IMG/VR virus record: IMGVR_UViG_3300031553_000354
Coordinates: 1 to 64,000 of that record
Source: a virus
Length of the DNA: 64,000 bases
Strand: one strand, 5' to 3'
Shown piece by piece: positions 26,102-34,155 of the stretch. The first letter of the stretch is position 1. Every line of letters begins with the position of its first letter. The position numbers were made by a program, and so were the translations under genes. The notes beneath the pieces were generated by a model. That model saw nothing but the letters and a program-made list of their open reading frames with translations, was not told the DNA's origin and did no database searches.

Positions 26102-27676
26102 TTGTTTATCAGAGAATCTTACAGGTTTGGTAAGGATCACATTGTTCGTGCGAAATCCAGTGTTAAGGTAGCCGACGGGGTCTACCCGGATCGACTCCGA
26201 GTTAGGGTACCTGGCACTCATGGTGGATTCGTTAATAAAAATGGATATTTTTATAAAGTTGACGGCATGAAGGAGGCTTATAAATCTTGGGTGTCCCCAT
26301 ATAAAAAACCAGTATTAATTGGTCATGGTGATAATGAAGATCCAATAGGTCGAGTTGTTGCCGCCACACTAGTAGAAGATGATCCCATGGATTATGTAAA
26401 TAAATTTGGACGAACGGATAATATTCCTGCCGCCCATATAGATATGGAACTCGAAATTACAGATCAGGAAAGCATCAAAAAGATATTGGATGGTATATAT
26501 CTTACTGTTTCTCAAGGGGCGGATTGTGACGATGTAAGATGTTCAATTTGTGACCAAGATATTGCTGAAGAAGGCCCGTGCGACCATAAAAGAGGAAAAG
26601 TCTATGACGGCGAATTAGCATATTGGGTTTTCGGACCTTTGAACTATCAAGAACTCAGTATTGTCAATGTCCCTTCTGACGAGTTTGCTATCCTGGAACC
26701 TGTAAAAAATACTAATATGGAAAAACACGAAGTTATGACATTTCAGCCATTAGCAATGGATATGAATTGCGGTTTGGAATTCATAACGGTTAAAGATTCA
26801 AAGGAGGCCAAATCAGTGGCTAAGGAGACTCCGCGTTTCGATGATTGGACTGACGAAGATCTGAAGCTGTGCCAGGAAGTGTGGAAGCAGGTTGACGAAT
26901 TCCTGATGGATGGTCTAGATGAGGAAGATAAGAAACTCACGACCGCCACAAGGAAGAAGTTGCCCGCCAATGTATTTTGCGGACCAGATAGATCTTTTCC
27001 AGTTAATGATTGCATTCACTATCGTGTGGCCAAAACATATCTCGGAAGATATAAAGGGCCCGGCGATAAGAAGAAAATCCTAGCTTGTATTGAACGACGT
27101 GGTAAACTCCTGGGCTGCGGAAAATGGGCAAAGAAAGATGAACTTTTGGATCAGGTCAATGAAGAAATAAGACCCTTTGTAGAAGAAAATTTCGTTGCGA
27201 AAGACGAACTGGTTGATCTGAATGAAAAGTTCGAGGATGTTTCCGCAAAACAAAAAGAGTCTACCAAAGAAGTAGAAACAAAACAAGCTAAGATTGAAGA
27301 ATTCGAAAAACAGGTAGGCGAGTTCGAGGATAAGAAAAAGGAATATGAGTCCAAAGTCAAAGATTCCTTAGCTGGGAGGATTATAGATATCCGAATTCTC
27401 TTTGGCGAGTATCAGTTTACCGAGGAAGACAAGAAAGAACAATATAAAACGTGGCGCGATGCCTTGTCAGAGAGAACTAATGAATCTTTGCAGGATACAT
27501 TGATTGATCTACAAAATAAGATGTTTTCCGAAAAATTAGAGCCAGTTGTAGATCCCGGCGCTCATATTGTGGACAACAATGGCAAACCTATCAAAAAAGT
27601 AGAAAAACCAAAACAATTTGATTCTAATCAAGATTTCCTACATTTTTATTTGTATGGAAAAAAACTAAAAGAATAA
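26102..27676 (+). CDS. Prohead protease fused to scaffold-like coiled coil
   Basis: The N-terminal ~210 residues look like a capsid maturation protease: KKPVLIGHGDNEDPIGRVV with a candidate catalytic histidine, then LTVSQGADCDD and QELSIVNVPSDEFA near the expected serine region. A C/H cluster (CDDVRCSIC, GPCDHKRG) may bind zinc. After a middle region the chain becomes a long Lys/Glu-rich coiled coil (residues ~350-440), typical of an internal scaffold, and ends with a short tail. Protease and scaffold in one chain would let the protein shape the prohead and then remove itself. It starts at TTG behind a strong ribosome site. Confidence 0.7.
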   Translation: MFIRESYRFGKDHIVRAKSSVKVADGVYPDRLRVRVPGTHGGFVNKNGYFYKVDGMKEAYKSWVSPYKKPVLIGHGDNEDPIGRVVAATLVEDDPMDYVNKFGRTDNIPAAHIDMELEITDQESIKKILDGIYLTVSQGADCDDVRCSICDQDIAEEGPCDHKRGKVYDGELAYWVFGPLNYQELSIVNVPSDEFAILEPVKNTNMEKHEVMTFQPLAMDMNCGLEFITVKDSKEAKSVAKETPRFDDWTDEDLKLCQEVWKQVDEFLMDGLDEEDKKLTTATRKKLPANVFCGPDRSFPVNDCIHYRVAKTYLGRYKGPGDKKKILACIERRGKLLGCGKWAKKDELLDQVNEEIRPFVEENFVAKDELVDLNEKFEDVSAKQKESTKEVETKQAKIEEFEKQVGEFEDKKKEYESKVKDSLAGRIIDIRILFGEYQFTEEDKKEQYKTWRDALSERTNESLQDTLIDLQNKMFSEKLEPVVDPGAHIVDNNGKPIKKVEKPKQFDSNQDFLHFYLYGKKLKE

Positions 27677-27707
27677 AATTTAATTATTAAAAGGAGGAAA
27701 GCTAGTA

Positions 27708-29018
27708 ATGTCCTTACTCGATTTCCCAGGAAATAGATCAAGAAATATTCCTGCACGGCGAAGGCCAGATAAATATGCGGAAAGTCAGATACGTCCGAAT
27801 ATTTTGACTTCGCCTGGAATTTTTGCTGATCGCCCATTCCCTCCTTACAAATATCTGCCTGTGATGTTTAAAGACGTCACGACCGAAGATTATGTTGCAA
27901 TACTCAAAGGAACTATTGTTTCTTGTTTGTCCAACATGAGTTCGGATCCGAAGTATAATTTTACGGATGAGGCGGGTTTGTCAGGGAAATTTGATCTCAT
28001 GACACCATCTGGCTGTGCCGATGAAGGCCATATTTATACAGGCCTTGGTGCAAACAATGTCATGAGGCAAGCAGGCGTAGATAGTTCTTACTGGGGCTAT
28101 GAGGACAGCATGGCTGGTTTACTCGTTCCTTGTAATGGAGGATTCAATTCCCAAACAGCGTATACTGCTGATGACGTTTTGGCCACAAGTATTAATGTTT
28201 CTGGTACTGTGATCACCACGGTTAATGTCGCCGCTGAATATACACTTCCTTTGGAAGCCAATTTCCCAATCGGTGTTACATATCAGGATGTGTACGCAGA
28301 TATTGATGGAAAATGGTTGAATTATGATTTGAATCCGAAATCAAATTGGGGCGTTGTATTCGATCATGTTATCTCAATTCCCTATGTGGATAACTATCAA
28401 TTGATTCATGGTGAAGGCGCGAAGCCATCTTGGACCAGAAATTGCTATGTGAATGACCAGAATTTCGATGGATCATGGCCATGGCAAACTGATGCAGCAA
28501 ATCCAACTTTGCATAATATCTATGAAAGTCTCAGACGGGAATTTGCATTCCTGTATTCTCCCCTTTTGAGTGACTACTTGCAGACTGATGATGCAGCGGA
28601 AACGGCATTGCTTTATAAGATGCTGCGTCCGGGAAGCGCATTGACCTCTGATAGATTTGGAAAGTTTGTCCTATTGGACTGTTATGGTACAGATGACGTT
28701 TCACGTACAGAAAGAGGTCCAAGGCCAGCCTTAGATTTTTATTTCTGTCCGCCTTATCACTTTGTTGGAAAGCTTATCACTACCGATTGTAAATTTCCTA
28801 AATCCAGGTTGGATACTGTAGATACATATCCAGGTTCTGGCTTGACGGGAACTGAAACCGGTGGAATAGATTATCATCTATATCAATTTGCATATACTAT
28901 ACTGACTGCGTGCATCTCTGCTAATAGTTTGAGTGAATCTCCGACTATTGAAGATGTCGTAAATTTCATAAAATGCGGTACTGTAGGCATGGCCTACATT
29001 AACCTTCAAGTAGCTTAA
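27708..29018 (+). CDS. Head-region structural protein, possible auxiliary or decoration protein
   Basis: A 436-residue protein between the protease-scaffold and the major capsid gene. It is beta-rich in composition with many Asp, Thr and Gly residues, repeated cysteines (SGCADEG, LVPCNGG, LLDCYG, FYFCPP) and aromatic patches. No family is recognised. AAGGAGGAAAGC gives it a strong ribosome site, like the capsid gene after it, which suggests high expression as a virion component. A second capsid-type protein is possible but not shown. Confidence 0.6.
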   Translation: MSLLDFPGNRSRNIPARRRPDKYAESQIRPNILTSPGIFADRPFPPYKYLPVMFKDVTTEDYVAILKGTIVSCLSNMSSDPKYNFTDEAGLSGKFDLMTPSGCADEGHIYTGLGANNVMRQAGVDSSYWGYEDSMAGLLVPCNGGFNSQTAYTADDVLATSINVSGTVITTVNVAAEYTLPLEANFPIGVTYQDVYADIDGKWLNYDLNPKSNWGVVFDHVISIPYVDNYQLIHGEGAKPSWTRNCYVNDQNFDGSWPWQTDAANPTLHNIYESLRREFAFLYSPLLSDYLQTDDAAETALLYKMLRPGSALTSDRFGKFVLLDCYGTDDVSRTERGPRPALDFYFCPPYHFVGKLITTDCKFPKSRLDTVDTYPGSGLTGTETGGIDYHLYQFAYTILTACISANSLSESPTIEDVVNFIKCGTVGMAYINLQVA

Positions 29019-29032
29019 GGAGGCTAGCAATA

Positions 29033-30406
29033 ATGTCCATAAAGACATTAGATAAATTGATCCTTACTGACGATGAACGGAAACTGCTTGCCAAGGATCA
29101 AGAGATTACGGAGAATATATATCGCATCTTTACAAATGATGGATATATAGTTGATGCTGGCTTCTCTCAGAAGGTTACGATCAAAGACCTTTTGACATTA
29201 CCGGATGTCCAAAGGTTCGTACCTCAAGTTGTTATCAGAATTCTTCACGAAGCTCGGGAACCCGCGCTTGTTATTTCGACTATATTTGATAGGGTTCGAC
29301 TTGAGAGAGGTCAGACTATTCAAATCGGAGCTATTGGCGCAATATCTGTTCACGAAGTGCCCGAAGGTGGAGAATACCAGCCATCTGATATCGTATATGA
29401 CTCCGGGAATATGGTAGGACTTTCTGTCAGAAAATATGGAACTTTACTCCAGTTTACTGAGGAAATGTTCGAAGATTCCCAATGGGATGTCATAGGACTT
29501 TGGTTGAGGGCAGCTGGTCGTGCTTTTGCTCGGAATAGAGAACAAAGGGCGTCTCTGCTTTTGAATGAACAGGGAGTTGTATATTTCGATAATCGCACAC
29601 CTGGTACTGCTATTTCAGGCGTGACCCACGGTAGAAATATTGCGGGTGTCGCAAATGGTAGTGTTACAGCGAACGATGTATTCGATATGTATGCATTTCT
29701 TGCTATGAGAGGCTTTGTACCTGATACTCTTCTGATTCATCCGTTGGCTTGGGCGGTTTTCGCAACCGATCCTGAAATGAAAGAAGTGGTCCTGGAAAAT
29801 GGACGGCTTACTTCTAGAAGGATGCCAGAAGGTGGACCAGATCCGGGTTGGGGAACAGAGTTGAATAAGCTTGGATGGAGAACCACAGCCGAAGGTCTTG
29901 GTTTAGGTTCTACCACCGGAGCAGGCATTGCATATGCGGGTGCGCCCGCTGCTGCTAATGTTCCCCCAGGCCTTGCAGCGCTAGGAAAGATTGGATCTTA
30001 TCCATATACTGCAAATTTAAGTGCCCTTGGGGCCACATTCAATGTCCAACCCCGCTATCTGCCCGGTCCTTTGACCGTTCTTGTATCTCCATTTGTTCCG
30101 TTTACTGCATCGATCAGCGCAACTGGTAATGAGAATACTGTTCCTACATGTTCGCTGATCATGTTGGATTCCAGCGCAGTTGGCGCTTTCATCGAAAAAA
30201 CTCCATTGACCACTGAAGAATTCAACGACCCATTGAGAGATACCCGGAGCATGAAGCTAAGAGAACGTTGGGGATTGGCACTCTATGAGCAAGGTAAAGG
30301 CGTCGTGATTGCTAAGAATGTTGTTGTTACTAGACATTATAACTTCCAAAATACACATAATGTGACTTTGGGTGAAATCAACGACAGAACTGCAATCGTG
30401 TCATAA
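29033..30406 (+). CDS. Major capsid protein, HK97-like fold
   Basis: Builds the icosahedral shell. The N-terminal helix-rich ~60 residues (ERKLLAKDQEITENIY) resemble an N-arm. The stretch HEVPEGGEYQPSD followed by SVRKYGTLLQFTEEMFEDS matches the E-loop and spine-helix region of HK97-type capsids. Later segments include a Gly/Ala/Pro-rich surface loop and a beta-rich C-terminus. TAAGGAGGCTAGC is a strong ribosome site, and a terminator follows the gene at 30421, both fitting very high expression. The length of 457 residues suits a large head. Confidence 0.8.
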   Translation: MSIKTLDKLILTDDERKLLAKDQEITENIYRIFTNDGYIVDAGFSQKVTIKDLLTLPDVQRFVPQVVIRILHEAREPALVISTIFDRVRLERGQTIQIGAIGAISVHEVPEGGEYQPSDIVYDSGNMVGLSVRKYGTLLQFTEEMFEDSQWDVIGLWLRAAGRAFARNREQRASLLLNEQGVVYFDNRTPGTAISGVTHGRNIAGVANGSVTANDVFDMYAFLAMRGFVPDTLLIHPLAWAVFATDPEMKEVVLENGRLTSRRMPEGGPDPGWGTELNKLGWRTTAEGLGLGSTTGAGIAYAGAPAAANVPPGLAALGKIGSYPYTANLSALGATFNVQPRYLPGPLTVLVSPFVPFTASISATGNENTVPTCSLIMLDSSAVGAFIEKTPLTTEEFNDPLRDTRSMKLRERWGLALYEQGKGVVIAKNVVVTRHYNFQNTHNVTLGEINDRTAIVS

Positions 30407-30420
30407 CCATAATGGTAATT

Positions 30421-30452
30421 GGGAGCGGGTTAATCAATACTCGCTCCCTCTT
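30421..30452 (+). terminator. Rho-independent-type terminator after the capsid gene
   Basis: GGGAGCGGGT pairs with ACTCGCTCCC (ten base pairs including one G-T) around an eight-base loop and is followed by TCTT. The T run is short, so read-through into the next genes is likely. It would boost capsid mRNA relative to downstream genes. Confidence 0.65.
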
Positions 30453-30481
30453 ATCAATAAAATGACTGGAGGAAAATAATT

Positions 30482-30949
30482 ATGGCGGAAGATATGAAAC
30501 TTCAAGGAAAAACTATTCAGCTTAATACCCGGCGAGAAGGAACATTCTATGATCCCTTATCAGGAATTCAATTGGATATTTTTGACAAAGGGACATATAA
30601 AACAATTCCTGAAGATATGGAAGAGGAAAAATTAGAAAATATTGAACGAGGACTACAGTTTGGTATTCTATTCTTAAGAGAAAATGCACCAAAAGTTGTT
30701 ATTGAAGATGATGAAAAAAGGAAGCAACTGAGAGAAACGTTAACAATGAGCGTAGATGCAGTAAGGAATAGAATATATAAAATTAATGATCAGAAACTTT
30801 TGGATTTCTTGATGCAAGAAGAAGAAGCCAATAAAAATAGAGTTTCCATCACTAAATTAATAAGACACAGGAAACAAACTTTGGCTGGTGGAAATATAAC
30901 AAGCAGGAAAGAAGCAAAATTCCAAGTTAATAATATCGTAGAGAAATAA
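30482..30949 (+). CDS. Hypothetical head-region protein, 155 aa
   Basis: A charged protein without a recognised domain. The N-terminal half has strand-like segments (KTIQLNTRREGTFYDP), the C-terminal half is helical and Lys/Arg/Glu rich (DEEKRKQLRET-like). TGGAGGAAAATAATT is a strong ribosome site. It is the first gene after the capsid terminator and lies five bases before the Ig-like gene, in the stretch where head-completion and decoration genes usually sit. Confidence 0.6.
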   Translation: MAEDMKLQGKTIQLNTRREGTFYDPLSGIQLDIFDKGTYKTIPEDMEEEKLENIERGLQFGILFLRENAPKVVIEDDEKRKQLRETLTMSVDAVRNRIYKINDQKLLDFLMQEEEANKNRVSITKLIRHRKQTLAGGNITSRKEAKFQVNNIVEK

Positions 30950-30954
30950 AAAAT

Positions 30955-31815
30955 ATGACCGAAGTATTATCCACGGCCCCAAGTGCTGGTGAAATAGATG
31001 TCCCATTAACTCAAATTGTCGAAATAAAATTCGACGAACCAATGGATCCGTCAACCATAAATGAATTGACGATCTTATTATATTATGGGGATAATCTGGT
31101 TGTTCCCAGCGTAGTCAATTATTCAGGTTCCACAAAAATTGCATATTTGACACCATCAACATATTTACTTCCGAGTACGGAATATGGTGTGATGATAATT
31201 GGGGACTTTGGAGGATTAGGTTCCGGCGTTAGATCGATAGCGGGAGTTGGATTAGCTTCCAACTATTTATTTTCATTTACTACTGCTCCCGAATTGCCGG
31301 AAACTTCGGGTTTATATGTTGCAAATGTCGAATGTTGGATTGATACAACTGGCGTATATGGCACAGGATTATCTTGTAATCCGACTGATGGTTTATTTGA
31401 TTCGGATTGGGAAAATTTTTATGCAAATATTGATATTTCCCCATTGGGCATTGGCGACCATTTAGTTTACGTTCATGGTCAAGATTCGTTTGCCAATTGG
31501 GGAATGATGCAATCAATTCCGTTCACGGCAACATCTGGAAGTTATCAAAGTAGTCATACTCAAACGGATTATGATCCTAATTATGAAGGGCCATTTGTAT
31601 TTGGATTAACTGTGACGCCGACTCCTACGGCTGGTGCACCAACGCTCAGTCTTGTTGGAACTGCTACCACAAGGACGGCCTATTGGGAACCTCCAGTAGA
31701 GCCAGAAACTGAACGAAGTGGATATTTACAAATACAATCTGTAAGTCCAGAAGAATACGATAGCCAAGTTTCACCATATGTTTCAATAACAATTATATTC
31801 AGTGATAATTTGTAA
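30955..31815 (+). CDS. Ig-like (SbsA/Big_5-type) virion protein, C-terminal domain interrupted
   Basis: Residues ~4-110 form a complete SbsA/Big_5-type Ig-like domain: STAPSAGEIDVPLTQIVEIK, FDEPMDPSTI, LTPSTYLLPSTEYGVMI and LFSFTTA in family order. A linker with cysteines follows. At ~245 a second domain begins (LQIQSVSPEEYDSQVSPYV, SITIIFSDNL) but stops after its first strands. The missing strands are at the start of the gene at 32150, beyond an inserted small gene. Such domains commonly decorate capsids or tails. No strong ribosome site; the start is five bases after the upstream stop. Confidence 0.7.
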   Translation: MTEVLSTAPSAGEIDVPLTQIVEIKFDEPMDPSTINELTILLYYGDNLVVPSVVNYSGSTKIAYLTPSTYLLPSTEYGVMIIGDFGGLGSGVRSIAGVGLASNYLFSFTTAPELPETSGLYVANVECWIDTTGVYGTGLSCNPTDGLFDSDWENFYANIDISPLGIGDHLVYVHGQDSFANWGMMQSIPFTATSGSYQSSHTQTDYDPNYEGPFVFGLTVTPTPTAGAPTLSLVGTATTRTAYWEPPVEPETERSGYLQIQSVSPEEYDSQVSPYVSITIIFSDNL

Positions 31816-31817
31816 TC

Positions 31818-32144
31818 ATGAATAATAACGAATTAGATGTAATTTTATCGAAGCTTAATGATCTTAAGGATTATACGACCGAAAAGATCGATCAACTTAA
31901 AGAATTTTATACAGATGCCAGACTTAACATGCGAGGGGACATTGCAGAGATTAAAAAATCCAATGATGACTTATCAGAACAATTGAATACATATATGTTT
32001 AATCATCAGAAGCATCACAATAAAATTCTTAAATGGCAAACTAAAATTATAATTGCCATTGCCATAATTGGATTTCTTGCGTCAATTGGAAATCCTTATG
32101 TATTGCCAATAATTATGAAACTTATTTTTGGAATAGCAATATAA
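31818..32144 (+). CDS. Coiled-coil membrane protein, inserted between halves of an Ig-like domain
   Basis: A 108-residue protein with an N-terminal coiled coil (ELDVILSKLNDLKDYTTEKI, EIKKSNDDLSEQLN), a His-rich link (NHQKHHNK) and one or two C-terminal membrane helices (IIIAIAIIGFLASIG and VLPIIMKLIFGIAI). This layout recalls XhlA-type holin partners, but the coiled coil and size are all that support that. It sits where the second Ig-like domain of the flanking genes is cut and fills almost the whole gap. No clear ribosome site is seen. Confidence 0.55.
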   Translation: MNNNELDVILSKLNDLKDYTTEKIDQLKEFYTDARLNMRGDIAEIKKSNDDLSEQLNTYMFNHQKHHNKILKWQTKIIIAIAIIGFLASIGNPYVLPIIMKLIFGIAI

Positions 32145-32149
32145 TATCT

Positions 32150-32905
32150 ATGAATTACCAAGATTATATATCAATCAAACAGTATGGTGTTTTGACGGGA
32201 ATTTATGAGAATGATGTTTCCGGAACATTTTCCCTCGTTGGAAGCATTGTCACATTTACACCTGCTTGCCCGTGGTCATATAATAAAGAAATACACATTA
32301 TTGTTGAAGCGGGTTTAGAAGGCGCAAGTACAAATGCTTTGCAATCTGATTATGAAAGCATTTTTACCACCACATTCTATCCAATGTATTCCAGCGCCAT
32401 ACTTGTAAAAATGACTGGTGGCGCCTTGTTGGATTCTATGAAGGAAGATCCAATTAATAGACTCATCCTTGAGCATTCAATCATAATGCAAAATTTGTGG
32501 TATGAGGATATTGATGATTGTGACATTCCCTGGTTTATTACTCGGTATATTACTTGTAAAGTTGCATATGAGATATTATCCGGAAATATTCAGCAATATG
32601 TTGGAACTGCAATATCAAAACGGCTGGGCGATTTTGAAATTGAAGGAATTCGAGATGTGCCGGGTCTTGTCAGACCCAAATTGCAAGAATTAGATGCTTG
32701 TATTTCTTCAACTATGGCTTTTATCTTGAATCAGGGTAGTTTGCATGCTTCTCCAAAATGGAGCGCTAGGGCAAAACAGGCTCTTGAATCAACTGCACAT
32801 CTCAATAGAGTTCCATTTAGACAGCCAAGTACAAGAGATATGAAAGATATTAGTTCAGAAAAATACTACACAGATGGTGCAGGTCCTAAGCGCCTGCGAT
32901 TCTAA
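32150..32905 (+). CDS. Ig-like half-domain plus head-completion-like protein
   Basis: The first ~85 residues are the missing later strands of an Ig-like domain: YISIKQYGVLTG, DVSGTFSLVGSIVTFTPA, EIHIIVEAGLEG and SIFTTTFYP. They fit directly onto the unfinished domain ending the gene at 30955. The rest is helical (LDSMKEDPINRLILEHS, FITRYITCKVAYEILSG) and resembles head-completion or connector-adaptor proteins by position and composition. There is no ribosome site before ATG 32150, consistent with a start created when an older, longer gene was split. Confidence 0.6.
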   Translation: MNYQDYISIKQYGVLTGIYENDVSGTFSLVGSIVTFTPACPWSYNKEIHIIVEAGLEGASTNALQSDYESIFTTTFYPMYSSAILVKMTGGALLDSMKEDPINRLILEHSIIMQNLWYEDIDDCDIPWFITRYITCKVAYEILSGNIQQYVGTAISKRLGDFEIEGIRDVPGLVRPKLQELDACISSTMAFILNQGSLHASPKWSARAKQALESTAHLNRVPFRQPSTRDMKDISSEKYYTDGAGPKRLRF

Positions 32906-32917
32906 GAAAGAAATAAT

Positions 32918-33430
32918 ATGTTTACAAGATATAGTTCACGATACCATCCATTTAAACAATTTAAAGCGGGATTAATCAATTTACGTGCTGAATTGAAGAA
33001 ACTTTTTGAAATTGATAAAACTGCGCATTGGGTGATTTTAAGGCAATTTGATAAAACCAAGAAAACTGAACATTGGAATGAATTAACTCAGGAAGCGGTT
33101 GGGGGTCCCGCATGGGAATATAGTGATCAGTTAATTCTTGCTAGGAAATCTTCGGGTAGGCAAGTTTTTTTCCCAGGAAGTCAAGAAGCATTCATTCCAA
33201 TGGGATTAATGGATAACACTGGATATAGATTTTATTTGACTTCTGATATTATACCGCATTTGGATGATGTAATTTATGAAATTGAATATCAAGGAAATAA
33301 AAAACCAACTATTATTGATTTACCATTTGTAGCTAAATGGAATATCATAACTATAGTACCTATGCGTGACCAGGAATATGGCCGCATAGAATACTTTATA
33401 TGTTTCGTAGAATCTGAAAAACATAAATAA
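32918..33430 (+). CDS. Head-tail joining protein (head-closure-like)
   Basis: A 170-residue protein with an N-terminal helix and a beta-rich body. HWVILRQFDKTKKTEHWNE and EAVGGPAWEYSD resemble a family of small neck proteins next to completion genes in contractile-tailed phages. The position between head-completion and neck/tail genes and the short intergenic spaces support a head-tail connector role. Assignment rests on context and pattern, not a catalytic motif. AAGAAAGAAATAAT is a modest ribosome region. Confidence 0.5.
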   Translation: MFTRYSSRYHPFKQFKAGLINLRAELKKLFEIDKTAHWVILRQFDKTKKTEHWNELTQEAVGGPAWEYSDQLILARKSSGRQVFFPGSQEAFIPMGLMDNTGYRFYLTSDIIPHLDDVIYEIEYQGNKKPTIIDLPFVAKWNIITIVPMRDQEYGRIEYFICFVESEKHK

Positions 33431-33446
33431 AAAAGGACTTTATCCT

Positions 33447-34139
33447 ATGAGTTATAGAGAATATTTATATAATTTTTTAGTTAAACCGATATTATCAGAC
33501 GAAGCTCTCACCACAACACAAGCTGCAAATATTATTGATCCGGGACGTTTGCGACTTGGTCAAAGTGGGGGAATTCATGATTTTTTTGCGATTTTCTATT
33601 CTATTATGAAACTAGATTCTCCAACTATTGTAACGTGCCCAGCATATCCGGACACGATTATACAGAATAAAAACTTTAATCCTAGTTTGGATAATCCGGT
33701 TCCAAAAATACCTGCAATGATCACTTGGAAAGTTGTTCGAAGGGCTCCTGCAGCGATCCGGGGGAAGCCATTCAATTCACAACGACAAATGAGACCGCGG
33801 GTAATGGAAGAGATTGCAAAAAATGAAAGATATTCTTATATGTCATCTGTAATTCAAGATTTTGATAATATTGTGCAATTTGATTGCTGGGAAAAAACCC
33901 ACTATCAAGCGGAAATTCTGGCTGATTACATTGAACATAGCATGGTTATTTATGCTCCACTATTCAAAGAATTTGGAGTCAAAGAAGTGTTTTTCAGTGA
34001 AAGGCCGGAAGATGAAATATTAAGAGATTTTAAAATTCCAGTAATCCCAATGCGCTACTACGTAAAAACTGAAACTATATATAAATTAGAACAACATAAA
34101 ATTGAAGAAGTAAGATTAAAATTAACTACCAATTCGTAA
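33447..34139 (+). CDS. Neck or tail-completion protein
   Basis: A 230-residue protein of mixed helix and strand without a catalytic motif. Features are a helical N-terminus (YREYLYNFLVKPIL), a Pro-rich middle and a C-terminal RYYVKTETIYKLEQHKIEEVRLKL. It directly precedes the sheath gene, where neck, tail-terminator or tail-completion genes are found in myoviruses. AAAAGGACTTTATCCT lies before the ATG. I cannot separate a tail terminator from a neck protein by sequence alone. Confidence 0.5.
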   Translation: MSYREYLYNFLVKPILSDEALTTTQAANIIDPGRLRLGQSGGIHDFFAIFYSIMKLDSPTIVTCPAYPDTIIQNKNFNPSLDNPVPKIPAMITWKVVRRAPAAIRGKPFNSQRQMRPRVMEEIAKNERYSYMSSVIQDFDNIVQFDCWEKTHYQAEILADYIEHSMVIYAPLFKEFGVKEVFFSERPEDEILRDFKIPVIPMRYYVKTETIYKLEQHKIEEVRLKLTTNS

Positions 34140-34155
34140 TAAGGAGGTTTGATTA

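Noticed and set aside
31813-32152. Group I intron or bypass element splitting the Ig-like gene
   Set aside because: The 340-base segment is almost entirely a 108-residue coding frame with membrane helices, leaving no room for an intron core. No endonuclease is encoded.
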